A stretch of DNA of 64,000 bases, from positions 257,188,251-257,252,250 of the forward strand of contig JBOZIK010000001.1 in NCBI GenBank assembly GCA_051453625.1, given 5' to 3'. Both the position numbers and the translations under genes were made by a program. The notes beneath the pieces are model-generated. The model saw only the letters and a program-made list of their open reading frames with translations. It was not told the origin of the DNA and did no database searches. The stretch is from Welwitschia mirabilis (lineage: Eukaryota > Gnetophyta > Gnetopsida > Welwitschiales). This document shows, in pieces, positions 12,313 to 24,788 of the stretch (its first letter is position 1; every line of letters starts with the position of its first letter).

Positions 12313-12982
12313 CCCTTCCNNNNNNNNNNNNNNNNNNNNNNNNNNNNNNNNNNNNNNNNNNNNNNNNNNNNNNNNNNNNNNNNNNNNNNNNNNNNNNNNN
12401 NNNNNNNGAGCTATAGAAAGGAGTTTCCTTGGTGTTAGGTCAAGTCTCTTATATTGAGGTGGTTTTATTTTATTTGTAAGTAAATTTAATGTTCTTGAAT
12501 ACTATTTTAAATCAATATAATCATTATTTCATTTCCATTCTATATGTCCCTTCTGATTTACATTGATTATAGTTTAGTGATGACTCTATGATTTATTTAG
12601 ATCATAAGGGCTACATTTGTTAAGGTGACCTTGGTTAGTAGAAGATTTGCATTACTTTTTAATTCAATTTCTTATCACGTTCCTTATTCTACTTAATAGA
12701 TATCATAGTTTATGTTGGTTAAAAACTAGTTTAATGCTCTTCTTAATTAATATAAGTTATAGAAAAGGCTAGTTCTTATGATAAAAGGAATAGGAACTAA
12801 GAGATTTCATTTCATTTCCACTCACATTTCATCTCTATTCCTCTTGAATTACATTTATTTTATTTTTTACTTTCAGTTATTAAAAGACAAAAGACTAAAA
12901 ATACCTTTGAAAATCAATTCTCTAACTCTAAGCCTAGTACCTTCGTTGAGATTACAACATTTGGGTGAATTGCCATCTATAC

Positions 12983-13535
12983 TAGTATGTGTTTGTTTAC
13001 AAGTCATTTGATTTATAAGTTTATCTAAAGAGATTTAGAAGTGCATAAATTTACACCACAATAATAACCAATGGTGAAAAAGCAAAACACCTAGCAAGTC
13101 ATAGAAAAATAGTTCTTTAAAAGAAGCAACTAGAAAATATAGGTAGCATAGGTAATATAGGATAATGAAATAGTAAAATAAAAGGCTAGTCAGTAAGGAA
13201 GATGGCAATNNNNNNNNNNNNNNNNNNNNNNNNNNNNNNNNNNNNNNNNNNNNNNNNNNNNNNNNNNNNNNNNNNNNNNNNNNNNNNNNNNNNNNNNNNN
13301 NNNNNNNNNTAGTATGTGTTTTTTTACAAGTCATTTAATTTACAGGTTTATCTAAAGAGCTTTAGAATTGCATAACTTTACACCACAATAATAACCAATG
13401 GTAAAAAAGAAAAACACATAACAAGTCATAGAAAAATAGTTCTTTAAAAGAAGCAACTAGAAAATATAGCTAGCATAGGTAATATAGGGTAATGAAATAG
13501 TGAAATAAAAGGCTGCCAGCAAGGAAAATGCAAGT
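12983..13535. repeat. Direct repeat pair around gap 13,210-13,309
   Basis: The segment from TAGTATGTGTTT at 12,983 to 13,209 recurs from 13,310 to about 13,535, including ACACCACAATAATAACCAATGG and the AGAAGCAACTAGAAAATATA stretch. The period is 327 bp including 100 N. Confidence 0.8.
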
Positions 13536-13702
13536 AAGATGGGATCTAAAAAAAGAGTATTCAGTAGTAGATGGAAGATAATGATAAGAAAAGAAAGTGG
13601 CAAATATGGTAATGCATCAATGTAAGAACTCTAGTAGGACATAGCACAAGCAGGAGCTTCACTAGTAGTCAACTTTTAATGTGCATAAGAAAGAAAGATT
13701 TT
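13536..13702. other. Short unassigned stretch
   Basis: A plus-strand ATG at about 13,538 opens with MGSKKRVFSSRWK, but it is short and unrecognised. It could be the decayed start of a gag-type ORF downstream of the LTR-like block. Confidence 0.2.
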
Positions 13703-14005
13703 AGGAAATTATTCAAAGAACTTCAAGTAACTATTATCTTTACTTGTCAAACTTTTATTCTAAAAAATCTCAATAATAGAATCTTCATGTTTTTGTTTAT
13801 CAGNNNNNNNNNNNNNNNNNNNNNNNNNNNNNNNNNNNNNNNNNNNNNNNNNNNNNNNNNNNNNNNNNNNNNNNNNNNNNNNNNNNNNNNNNNNNNNNNN
13901 NNNAGGAAATTATTAAAAGAACTTCAAATAAATCTTACCTTTACTTGTTAAACTTTTATTCTAAAAAATATCAATAATAGACTCTTCATGTTCTTGTTTA
14001 TCAAG
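13703..14005. repeat. Direct repeat pair around gap 13,804-13,903
   Basis: AGGAAATTATTCAAAGAAC at 13,703 through GTTTATCAG at 13,803 is repeated from 13,904 to about 14,005 with a few substitutions. Confidence 0.75.
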
Positions 14006-14799
14006 ATCCATTAGAGAAACTTGCTCAAAATGTTCTACTTCCTCTTACTTAAATGGCTTATCGTTTGCTCTTTTAAATTCATTAGAGTAATATGAATGAT
14101 CTCCAATCCATCATTATTACAAATAGAAACCAAATTCATTGATACTTAATGAGAAAAAAAACTATCCATATTGTTTTCTATCTATTCATTTAAGTCATTG
14201 ATGAAAAACATATTATGGGTGCTTTGTCAATATTGGCTATTCTCATACTATCTTCTAGCTTAAGAACTTCTTTATGGTTTATGTTTTTCAGATATACTTA
14301 ACTTCTAAATTCAATTCCATCTTCCACTATTTCATATTACTTNNNNNNNNNNNNNNNNNNNNNNNNNNNNNNNNNNNNNNNNNNNNNNNNNNNNNNNNNN
14401 NNNNNNNNNNNNNNNNNNNNNNNNNNNNNNNNNNNNNNNNNNTTCATGTTTTTGTTTATCAGGATACATTAGATAAACTTGCTCAAAATGTTCTACTTCC
14501 TCTTATTTAAATGGCTCATTGTTTGCTCTTTTAAATTCGTCAGAGTCATATGAATGATCTCCAATACATCATTATTACAAATAGAAACCTAATTAATTAA
14601 TACTTAATGAGCAAAAAAACTATCCATATTGTTTTCTATTTATTCATTTAAGTCATTGATGAAAAACATGTTATAGGTACTTTGCCAATACTGGCTATTC
14701 TCATACTATATTCTAGCTTAAAGCACTTCTTTATGGTTTATGTTTTTCAGATCTATTTAACTTCTAAATTCAATTCCTTCTTCCACTATTTCATATTCC
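13985..14799. repeat. Direct repeat pair around gap 14,343-14,442
   Basis: The segment 13,985-14,342 (starting TTCATGTTCTTGTTTATCA) recurs from 14,443 to about 14,799 with several percent differences. Both contain TTGCTCAAAATGTTCTACTT and GCACTTCTTTATGG or its variant. No domain is recognised in either. Confidence 0.8.
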
Positions 14800-15346
14800 T
14801 CTCACTTCATAGCATCCATCTCAATAATATCTCTCTGTTCTTCTTCAATGAAAGAGTCCATTCAAGTTGTTGTTTAAAAGCTAAGATATGTCCTTACTTA
14901 GAATAGTAATTCTATTCCTAGAGAAAATGGCATGTGGCTTTTGCTTACTCTTTCATAAAGTCATTATTAAGAATTTTAGATGTTTACCTAAGATGTAAGT
15001 GCTATTCTTTAGTGATATTAGGTTAAAAATTCTAATATTATTTCTATGTTGATAAGCTACATCTAATATTGGATAAAAAATATCCTTCTCTTCCTTCATT
15101 TTAAAAGTCAGATCAAAGTCTAATAGAAGTAAAATTGGTAGACAATGAATTTTCTAGGTAGTAAGTCAATCAAGAATGAGGATGTAAGAGGTAGAAAAGG
15201 AAAGAGACAAATAAATATAACACATGTTCAATAAGGTTGCAACAATAAGTGATGTTGGAAAGCTAAAGCAGTTAGTGATTTCAAAACCACACACAAAGAA
15301 ATACTTTTCTTTGGATCTAAATGCAAATGAGAATATGGTATTTGTT
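14800..15346. other. Unassigned interior sequence
   Basis: Frames are interrupted and no motif is recognised. A minus-strand open frame at 15,166-15,381 has a Phe- and Ser-rich composition of no known family. Confidence 0.3.
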
Positions 15347-15562
15347 TTAAACTTTGTATAAAACAACAAAAAGATATTCATACTAGAATAGTAGTTAGAG
15401 ATACATTCTTATTAAAGGATGAAGTCACTTCGTTAAAGCTAAATAACTTTATGTTTTAAACTTTGTATAAAATGATTCAGATATTCATACTATAATAGTA
15501 GTTAGAGATACATTCTTATTAAAGGATGAAGTCACTTCATTAAAGCTAAATAACTTTATGTT
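15347..15562. repeat. Gapless tandem duplication of about 109 bp
   Basis: Two head-to-tail copies (15,347-15,455 and 15,456-15,562) share TTAAACTTTGTATAAAA and AGTAGTTAGAGATACATTC and end with AAGCTAAATAACTTTATG. No N run separates them, so unlike most duplications in this window it is directly sequenced. Confidence 0.85.
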
Positions 15563-15884
15563 GCTGAGATCATTTTCTTTTAGAGACAATCATTATCTTC
15601 ATCTTTATTTTTACATGTTCATTTCTTCATTGGCTAGAGATGTCAGCCAAAATTCAAATAAAAAAAACAACATAATGACATTAAATTTACTCTTATGAAT
15701 CTATCAATTGTAGCTTACACTTATAATTCTAGCATGTTATATCCATAGTACCGTCAACTAGAATGGTTATTAATGTTAGTGGTGTATTACATAAAATAGA
15801 ACAGTAGTTTATAAAAAATCATGTAGAAGCTTTTCTCAAAGGAACAATGAGTGATATAGTTCCAACAATGAAAAGCTATTAAAA
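15563..15884. other. Unassigned stretch
   Basis: About 320 AT-rich bases with no recognised feature. Confidence 0.3.
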
Positions 15885-16852
15885 TTATAAGTTATTACTC
15901 AGACAAAATCATATTAGAAAAATTCTATTTTCATGAGTTACAAATAATTTTTATCTCTAAATATCACAAGTTTCTTACAAAATGAAGATGTTTAAGGTGA
16001 TAAATTACATATTATACTTGAAGCAAAAGATGTAGCTAACATTACCAACCTTTCTATAATGCTATGAGGGTATAAATTCTATGCTAGTATTGTTCTAGAT
16101 AAGCATATTTATAACCTAGCCTCTAATGTTGAAATGTATAATGGTTTTATAACCTAGGATTTTCACAGTAACTAGGCCAATAAAATCTTNNNNNNNNNNN
16201 NNNNNNNNNNNNNNNNNNNNNNNNNNNNNNNNNNNNNNNNNNNNNNNNNNNNNNNNNNNNNNNNNNNNNNNNNNNNNNNNNNNNNNNNNNNNNNNNNNNN
16301 NNNNNNNNNNNNNNNNNNNNNNNNNNNNNNNNNNNNNNNNNNNNNNNNNNNNNNNNNNNNNNNNNNNNNNNNNNNNNNNNNNNNNNNNNNNNNNNNNNNN
16401 NNNNNNNNNNNNNNNNNNNNNNNNNNNNNNNNNNNNNNNNNNNNNNNNNNNNNNNNNNNNNNNNNNNNNNNNNNNNNNNNNNNNNNNNNNNNNNNNNNNN
16501 NTTATAAGGTATTACTCAGATAAAATCATATTAGAAAAATTCCATTTTCATGACTTACAATCTCTAAATATCATACGTTTCTTACAAAATGAAGATGTTT
16601 AAGGTGATAAATTACATATTATACTTGAATAAAAAGATGTAGCTACATTACCAGCCCTTCTATAATGCTATGAGGGTATAAATTCTATGCTAGTATTATT
16701 CTAGATAAGCATATTTATAACCTAGTCTCTAATGTTGAAATGTATAATGATTTTATAACTTAGAATTTCCACGGTAACTAGGCCAATAAAATCTTAATAT
16801 GTATAATGGTTTTAAACCTAGGATTTTCACAGTAACTAGGCTAGTAAAATCT
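15885..16852. repeat. Direct repeats around gap 16,190-16,501, with a third partial copy
   Basis: TTATAAGTTATTACTCAGA at 15,885 through TAAAATCTT at 16,189 recurs at 16,502-16,795. The last part (GGATTTTCACAGTAACTAGG) appears a third time at 16,795-16,852. The 312-N gap is not a round number, so its size was probably estimated from read pairs. Confidence 0.8.
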
Positions 16853-16912
16853 TAATCTAAGTGGTAATACCATAAATACAAAATCCAAAAATTCTATAGT
16901 TAGAAATTTCAA

Positions 16913-16930
16913 CTTGATGCTCTAATATCA
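16913..16930 (-). promoter_or_regulatory. Primer-binding site of the minus-strand Gypsy element
   Basis: On the minus strand this reads TGATATTAGAGCATCAAG just after the LTR end ...ATCACA. It is a decayed initiator tRNA-Met type site (TGGTATCAGAGC with changes typical of deamination). This is the expected site for reverse transcription of the element whose 5' LTR is 16,934-19,422. Confidence 0.7.
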
Positions 16931-18119
16931 AAATGTGATAACTAAGCTAAGACAAGATTTACACTATTAGCACTTAAACTCTTAACTACTTCTCAAACAA
17001 CTATTAAACTTAATCATTATATTAAGGTAATAATTAAGAATATTATTACTATAGATAAACTATAATATCAGATACATATTAATTGAGAATACATAACCTA
17101 TGACTTATATTATGGATCATAAATAATGAATCTATAAAACATCCATAAACATATAACTTTTGCATTAAGGGAAAACAAATAAACACTTGTAATCCTTCTA
17201 AATAAAAGGAGATAAATACAGTACTAATATATTCATATATCTATTATACTTGCTTAATGCTAAAATAAATATAAGTATAAAAACTACCATCATGTTTACA
17301 TAAGTATCATAAATTACTAGGATATGCAAGGTTATTCAATAGTATACATGTGACTAAATTAATAAGAGTATGAAGATGATATCTAAATGTATTACAAAAA
17401 TCAGTCCATTTCTATATCATCCTTTGTAGATTTTCCTACATTAATAATATGATATGAGAATTGTAAATTGATCACAATCCCTAGTATGTCCTAAGTAGTA
17501 AAGGATGGAAATAAATATAATTAAACCCTAAAAGATATTGCAATGACATGATGTGAGATAATATACATGAGATAGATCCAATGCTAGAGTACATTTATAT
17601 AATAATAAAACTTTGGGATTCATAAGTAATACATAATTGTATTCCACACTTTATTAGTGTAAGAATGCACTATTTAAGATTCAATAATCCAAGAATGCAC
17701 TATCAAAGTTCAAGTAATCTATGAATGCACTATTAAAATGGTGCCAAAAATGCCCATTTAATTAGAGGTTCATTCCTATGGCTAATAGAAAATCTTCAAA
17801 TGGGATAAAACCCTTAGAAGCCACATAGACATCTTGTCATGCATAACTAGATGTGCCATAAACATATTGTAATCCCCTTTTTTACTCTAAAATTCACTCC
17901 CATGACTTATGGGAACCCCTCAGATGTCCTAGTCCATAAAGCTACATAATATATTTTCTTAGCAAATTTTATTCTAGGCATAAAATCATATTCATAGTCT
18001 AGGTATTACATGAATAATAAGGTACTTACAAGATAAATTAAGATAGCAAGAAAAATACATGAAATCATACAAAATATGCAAGAATTTTCTTACTATCATA
18101 AAGAAATAAAGATAAGCCT

Positions 18120-18513
18120 AAGACCATGCAAAAAATAAAATGATGCCTAAAACCATACCTAAATTTAAGATGAGGACATCTAAACTTCTAAAGACTCCAA
18201 ATACTCCAAAGATCCAAAGTATAAAACATCAAGATCCAATTACAAAGGATTTTTCAAGATACGCAANNNNNNNNNNNNNNNNNNNNNNNNNNNNNNNNNN
18301 NNNNNNNNNNNNNNNNNNNNNNNNNNNNNNNNNNNNNNNNNNNNNNNNNNNNNNNNNNNNNNNNNNAAGACCATGACAAAAATAAAATGATGCCTAAAAT
18401 CATACCTAAATTTAAGATGAGGACATGTAAACTTCTAGACTCCAAAGACTCCTAAGATCCAAAGTATAAAACATCAAGATCCAATTACAAAGGATTTTTC
18501 AAGATATGAAAAT
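18120..18513. repeat. Direct repeat pair around gap 18,267-18,366
   Basis: AAGACCATGCAAAAAATAAA at 18,120 through the gap edge recurs from 18,367. Both copies contain CATCAAGATCCAATTACAAA. Confidence 0.8.
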
Positions 18514-18594
18514 GAGAGCAGGAGGAAGTCCTATTTATAGTGAGCAGATGTAGGGATGTGAAGAAAGATAAGGGCATGAAAAGAGAACATCATG

Positions 18595-18734
18595 AAAAGA
18601 AGGTGAAAAAGATTNNNNNNNNNNNNNNNNNNNNNNNNNNNNNNNNNNNNNNNNNNNNNNNNNNNNNNNNNNNNNNNNNNNNNNNNNNNNNNNNNNNNNN
18701 NNNNNNNNNNNNNNAAAAGAAGGTGAAAAAGATT
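18595..18734. repeat. 20-bp exact repeat flanking gap 18,615-18,714
   Basis: AAAAGAAGGTGAAAAAGATT occurs immediately before and immediately after the 100-N run. This strongly suggests overlapping contig ends that were not merged. Confidence 0.9.
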
Positions 18735-19088
18735 TCATAACTTCTAATCATTACCTTACCTAGCCACTATGTGCATTAATATTTCATCATATTAATAAAT
18801 AATAAATATGCAACATTCCACTACTTGAAATTATATGATAAGGAATTAAGATAAGCCACTTAGTAAGTAATTCTAATAGCCATATAAAAAATATTTTTCA
18901 TAATGAATAATTATTAAATAAAAGAAACTGCAACATCATAATTATGGGCATCACTTAGCATGCCTACTAAAAATAAAATAAACTAGCATAATGCATTCCA
19001 ATAATTATAATCATTATGAGAGTCTTTTTACATGCATAAAAATAAGAAATAAGAGAATAAGAAAATAAGAAAATAGAATAATATAATC

Positions 19089-19176
19089 ACTGCTTTAGCC
19101 ACTAATTTAGCCACTACTTTAGCCATTAATTTAGCTACAAACTTAGCCACTAATTTAACCACTAAGTTAGTCGCTA
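19089..19176. repeat. 12-bp minisatellite inside LTR (about 7 units)
   Basis: Head-to-tail units around CACTAATTTAGC, including CACTGCTTTAGC, CATTAATTTAGC and CACTAAGTTAGT. It matches the shorter array at 6,984-7,047. Confidence 0.85.
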
Positions 19177-19422
19177 AATATTATAATTAAATAAATAAAA
19201 AATACTACAAAAATAATATTATTAATTATTGCTATTACAAGAAAGAAAGAACTTAAAATAATAATTATAGCACACAAAATTTTCACAAAGTGATTACATC
19301 TCAATAATAAGAGAATAAATGAAGAATATAGAAATAAAACTAGCTTAGTGGACTCCATAACAATAAAGTTATATTTAATTCAAATTTACTTAACTAAATA
19401 GGTTAAAAGTATATACATGACA

Positions 19423-22400
19423 AAAAGTTTCTCTCAAGCTCATGTTTAGTAGATTTTAGTAAAATAATTATTATGCTTAGGTAGTGACATTGGTTGATAT
19501 TAAATGAATAATATAACATAGAAATAGCATTTAATTTTTACAATAATTTGAAATATGTTAAAGAAAGTAAAATTATCATCACAAATATAAAAAAAATTAG
19601 AATTGATTTCTCTTACAAAATATATTAAAGTAATACTTCAACTTCTAAAAAGGGAAAATACCCATTAAAATTTTCATATAAAGAAAGATGCTAAGTAATC
19701 CTTAATATTATTTTAAAAAGTTTTAAATAAGAAGGAAGAATTGATTTTAACAAAACTTTAGAACCTAGAGTCTTCATAATAGCTTAAATTATGGCAATAA
19801 ATTAGTTCTTATACTTAATAAACAAACTGAAATGAGTTTTCCTAGGCTATATTTAGCCAAACCTATCAAACTAAAAAATTATCAACATAAGAGGAGGAAG
19901 TTTTCAAATTTAATTAGGCATACATTAAAAATGGAAAAGATAAAAACATCTAGAATCACTGGGTTAGAATTCCTTCTTTAATAATAAGGATCCTTGGGAT
20001 AAAATGGATAACTTTTTAAATAAATAAACATTATGTTGAATTACATATCTAGCCTTTATTTATTGTAAAAGAACTAGAGGTTTTGAAGGGAAAGGCAAAA
20101 TAAAGTTTGACTTAGATATCGTTCATACCTTCTTTAGAAGAAAAGAATGCTTATGAAGGTTATTTAGTAAATGAATAAGATGTATGAGTCTCCCTGCTAT
20201 AAAACGTAGTTATATAAAAAGATATGATGTTGATTAAAAATCACTAAAATTATTATTATTATTATTATTATTACACCCATACACAATAAGAAACCACTTC
20301 CATTAAATAAGAATATTCAAGAAAATATGCATGTAAACATACAAGGAATGAATGATAATATCTAAAGATTTAAATGGACGCTAATAGCTATAAATAATAA
20401 TAAATTGAGAAATTAAATGAAAATAATTATTATCAAAAATCTTTATAGGTTAATTAAAGAGCCATTGATTAATTATTAGATGAAAATAAAGTATTAAAGG
20501 ATAAACTAAAAGCTAAAGGAACTACATAAATACAATATTTTATTTCTACTTAGTTTATTTTCTCCTTAAGCCTATTTTTAGAAAATGATGAAATCAATAA
20601 GGAATCATTTTTCTAAGATATGAAAGAGCCATCAATTTAATGACAAATTTTTATCTATTTTTAAGATCTTCTTAGATAAAGTTGATGCCACCATGAATAA
20701 ATATTAAACATAGCTATTAGAACCAAAGAAATAATTCAAAGGATTAATGGAAATATATTTTACGCATTTAAAAAGTATAATTAAAGTAATATTTCTACAG
20801 TCAATTAAATAATAATTTAGAATTTGGAAAAATAAAATATGAAACTCATCCAAAAATTGTGAAACTTAAAGGTAAGATATGAAATAAGAATAGGATTTAA
20901 ACATGTGTAATTAGCAATAATTTATATCCTACATTATTATTCTTAAAAATTATATGATTTTATGGATAGATTTCATGAAAAATTACATAAGTTCATTAAA
21001 AAATGTCTACTAGATGAACAAAGATTTATAAAATTTTTGAAACAATATTATGGAGTTGGATAAATCAAAAGTTGAATTTAAAGAAAAATTATCTATAGAG
21101 GGAATGAGCACTATAATAAAGGAAACAATGATCAAATTCTATAAAATGATAGAAAATTGTAAAATACCCATGAAAATATTTGCAATAACATCATGGGATA
21201 TTAAAAATTATGCCTTCTTAAAGATAATATTATAAATAATATAAACATGTTATATGAAATTTCACAAATATTTTTTAAAAGATGATAAAGTGGATAGTAC
21301 ATGTATAGGTACTATTTCTATTATGGAAACTTACATAAAAGGGATTACAATAATTAAAATAGAACAAAAACCAACATATTATTAAAAAGGGTCTTTCAAC
21401 ATCTAAGAAACAAGTCCTAGAAGAAGATTTTAAGTAAGTTAGGACTTATGAAGAGGCAACATTAAGGAAAGATCCATTCCAACTAAATATAAAGGCTTTA
21501 AAAAATTAAGTAATCTAAAATATCATTTCTTTATATAAGATCAAACAAAGCTTTTCCTAAGATACAATAAGATAGAAAGTCATCTGTATCTAAATAGATG
21601 AAAGAACTAAATTAAAATGAAGATTAATCCTTCATGATTAAGAAAATACCTAGCATTAAATGATATTTTTTTGTATTTTTTTAGTTTATTAGAAAAATAC
21701 GTTGTGGTTACAACTCATGAAGCTAAAATGTTAACTAAACGTTTGGATAATTAGCTTCATATTTTTAATTTCTTAGTTAATGTTTATATACTCTACTATC
21801 TAAATAGGGTCTAAACTTTTTATAATGTTAGTTATGTTATACATATTATTAGTTAGTGGTTTATTATTTTATTATATTTAAAGCTTAAATACTATGTTTC
21901 AAGTACAAAGATACCAAATTACCATGTAACATCAACACAAAGATGGTTAGATACTTATGGCAAGAAATACCTAAATACTAGACTGTAGAACTTAAGAAGA
22001 GATAATGAAAATATAGGGAAAACAAGAGGAACTAAATTTACAAGGGCAAGCATCCATATACTAAAGACAATAAAAAAACAAAACATACATAATACTAAAT
22101 ATAATAAATGAAGAAGGATTTTTTTAGAGGGGAAAAAATTGTAAAATTAGAAATGGTTCTTTACAAAAAGATTAGTCTAAGGTCTTAATTGTAATATTAT
22201 CTCTAGTATTACCTATAAAGGAAATATTATTTATAAGTGGCTATTTAGCATAACATAAGTATTATTTTTTTGAGAATAATTATGATTACGTTACACTTTA
22301 CTACAACATATATTTGGAATTATTTAACTATAAAGTTTTTTCTTAGGTTATTTACTTACTAATAATTACTTAAAAGGGTATTGTCTTCTTTAATCCCACT

Positions 22401-23226
22401 CTTTTTTATGTTGATAAACATATGCTAGGATATTTATAGTACTTATAAATAGGTATTATTTTAGTATATTTACTTCATAAGTCTATCTTTTACCTCAAAT
22501 CATATATTATATACATAATTAATAATTGATCTTTTTGGAACTTAAGTTTGGTTAAAGGATTAGTTACTTAAATTAATTTTTGTTGAGACTTCATATTTGT
22601 AGAATAATGGTTGCAATTACATTTAGGTTAAAATAGCATTTCTTGGTACTATTACTATGTAATTTAGTATTATTTCTACATTTTTTCCCCACTAATAAGC
22701 TTCATCAACATGAAGTAATGTTTAGTTTCTATGTTCATATTATCAGAAGAGGTTCCTAAATATAAATAAGCCTAAAATAAGGTATATTTCAACCATCTTA
22801 TAGGTGATCAAAGTATCTTCTTATAGTTTGATTTTGTCTAAATATAATAGCCATTTGATAAGGATTAATTTATAAGTTTAATAAAGGTCTTAGTTCTTCT
22901 TTAAAGAGAGGATAATTAGATAAGGGAGTGGTATCCTCCTTATATAACTAATTAAATCTTTTAGTTAAGTTGTTTTTAATAATAGTTTTATCTTTATATT
23001 TTGACATTATAGGAATTAATTATTGGTGAACTTTAATTTGAATGAAATTATCATAATTTTATCTTTATTTTTAATGTTAATTCATTATGTATATGTAGCT
23101 TTAATGACTAGGGTATCTTTTAGTCACATTATTTCTAGTGTTATTTTAGGTTAAGAACTTATATGAATCAAATGTCAAGAAGTTGTATCTTTATTTTACA
23201 TGGGTTGTTTACTAGGTTTCTCTATA
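19423..23226. other. AT-rich flank with short open pieces, no recognised gene
   Basis: The plus strand is purine-rich from 19.4 to 21.7 kb, and T-rich after that. Short plus-strand frames look somewhat protein-like: 21,050-21,235 (MELDKSKVEFKEKLSIEG...) and 21,427-21,510 (TYEEATLRKDPFQLNIKAL). I could not assign them to a family. They may be remnants of an unidentified plus-strand ORF. Confidence 0.35.
20249..20273. repeat. (ATT)n microsatellite, 8 units
   Basis: An uninterrupted run of ATT/TTA triplets. No function is suggested. Confidence 0.95.
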
Positions 23227-23842
23227 ATTTTAACATGTATAATTATTTCTAATGTATAAAAAGTTTCATTAAGTAAAACTTTAAAATATCATCATGATAC
23301 TAAATCTTTGAGAATATATTCTTTACATTTACTATCTTTAGTTACACCATGTAGTTTAAAAAAAAAAACCATATTACGCTTTAATAATAAATAAGTTTTT
23401 ATAATTAACTCAATAAGATTAGGTATACTCATTGAGATCTTGAGATTTAATGCATATTATTCTCAATAATCTTTATGTATCATTCCTTTTAAGATCCTTT
23501 GATTTTATTGGTATTATCTCTTAAAATAAAGAAATAGTACTTATTTTTATAAAAGTTTTATTCTTAAAAAGGCTAATATTAAAAATGTTAAAATGCTAAT
23601 GAATTAAAGAATTAATAGTAAAGAAAAAACTTGAAAATAAAATAACTAAGATTAAGAAAACAAAACACTAAAAATTTGGCATATACAAATAGAAAGAAAG
23701 TAACTTAGACAAATAAAAATTCGAAAAGAAAAGAAAAGAAAAGAATTGATATAAATTCAAAAAGTAATTCAATGTAAAACTAAAAACTTAAAAATAAAAG
23801 GTATTTAGTCATTCTATTTCGAGATCTTAAATCATTATTAGT

Positions 23843-23863
23843 TTCTTCGCAATGATGCCAAAA
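23843..23863 (-). promoter_or_regulatory. Decayed Tat/Athila-type primer-binding block (copy 1)
   Basis: The plus strand reads TTCTTCGCAATGATGCCAAA. Its complement matches, with CG-to-CA/TG changes, the conserved block around the primer-binding site of plant Tat/Athila Gypsy elements (TGGCGCC...). The element would run on the minus strand, with LTR sequence to the right and leader to the left. Confidence 0.55.
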
Positions 23864-24788
23864 GGGTGACAGTGATGAGAATCTAGCTAAGCTAAGTAGT
23901 AACCATTATATCATATCCCATGAAAGTAATAAGATCTTGATTTGAAATAATAGAAAGCAATATTGAGCTAATTAGATGTAACTAATTTATTTTCCTAAGT
24001 AAAAAATGAAAATAACTTGAATGAAATTAAAATTTTATTTCTAAAAATAAAAACAAAAAGTATAATTGATTTTAACTTTTNNNNNNNNNNNNNNNNNNNN
24101 NNNNNNNNNNNNNNNNNNNNNNNNNNNNNNNNNNNNNNNNNNNNNNNNNNNNNNNNNNNNNNNNNNNNNNNNNNNNNNNNATTTTAACATGTATAATTAT
24201 TTCTAATGTATAAAAAGTTTCATAAAGTAAAACTTTAAAATATCATCATGATACTAAATCTTCAAGAATATATTCTTTACATTTACTATCTTTAGTTACA
24301 CAGTGTTTTTTAAAAAGACAAACCATATTACACTTTAATAATAAATAAGTTTTTTGAATTAACTCAAAAAGGTTAGGTATACTCATTGAGATCTTGAGAT
24401 TTAATACATACTATTCTCAATAATCTTTATATCATTCTTTTTAAGATCCTTTGATTTTATTGGTATTATCTCTCAAAACAAATAAATAGTACTTATTTTT
24501 ATAAAAGTTTTATTCTTAAAAAGTCTAATATTAAAAATGTTAAAATGCTAATGAATTAAAGAATTAATAATAAGGAAAAAATTTGAAAATAAAATAACTA
24601 CGATTAAGAAAACAAAACACTAAAAATTTGGCATATACAAATAGAAAGAAAGTAACTTAGAAAAACAAAAATTTAAAAAGAAAAGAAAATAATAGATATG
24701 AATTCAAAAAGTGATTTAATGTAAAACTAAAAACTTAAAAATAAAAGGGATTTAGTTATTCTATTCCAAGATCTTAGATCATTATTAG

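Larger units (their letters stand above)
11640..12983 (+). mobile_element. LTR-like block with TATA box, plus strand
   Basis: This block looks like the promoter half and downstream part of a plant Gypsy LTR. It has a duplicated segment upstream (11,967-12,140), then GGGTTGTTAGGGTTTTA, CTAGGGTTTTG and CTATAAATACCC, then an 88-N gap and a T-rich region. The run of AGGGTTTT motifs followed by TATAAATAC is typical of such LTRs. I found no paired copy or clear TG/CA ends, so boundaries are approximate and a solo or partial LTR is possible. Confidence 0.4.
4619..19422 (-). mobile_element. Minus-strand LTR retrotransposon, probably chromovirus-type Gypsy
   Basis: In minus-strand order the parts are a 5' LTR (19,422 to 16,934), a primer-binding site (16,930 to 16,913), an interior of about 9.6 kb, a polypurine-like tract, and a 3' LTR (7,294 to 4,619). 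The interior ends in a decayed frame that resembles the chromodomain-type integrase tail of plant chromoviruses. Most of the interior I could not assign. It contains plus-strand LTR-like sequence (11.9-13 kb) and several gap-flanking direct repeats, so nested insertions are likely. Class assignment rests on the short integrase tail and could be wrong; the paired LTRs and primer sites are firm. Confidence 0.65.
16934..19422 (-). repeat. LTR of Gypsy element (right, 5' LTR)
   Basis: This LTR pairs with 4,619-7,294 as described there, with TGTCATG at the right edge (minus strand) and ATCACA at the left. Beyond 19,422 no purine tract is visible, consistent with the outer 5' edge of the element. 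Two 100-N gaps with direct-repeat flanks lie inside it. Divergence from its partner is substantial, so the insertion is old. Confidence 0.75.

Noticed and set aside
19167-19358. Minus-strand hydrophobic ORF (63 codons)
   Set aside because: It overlaps LTR sequence and the minisatellite; hydrophobicity follows from T-rich codons.
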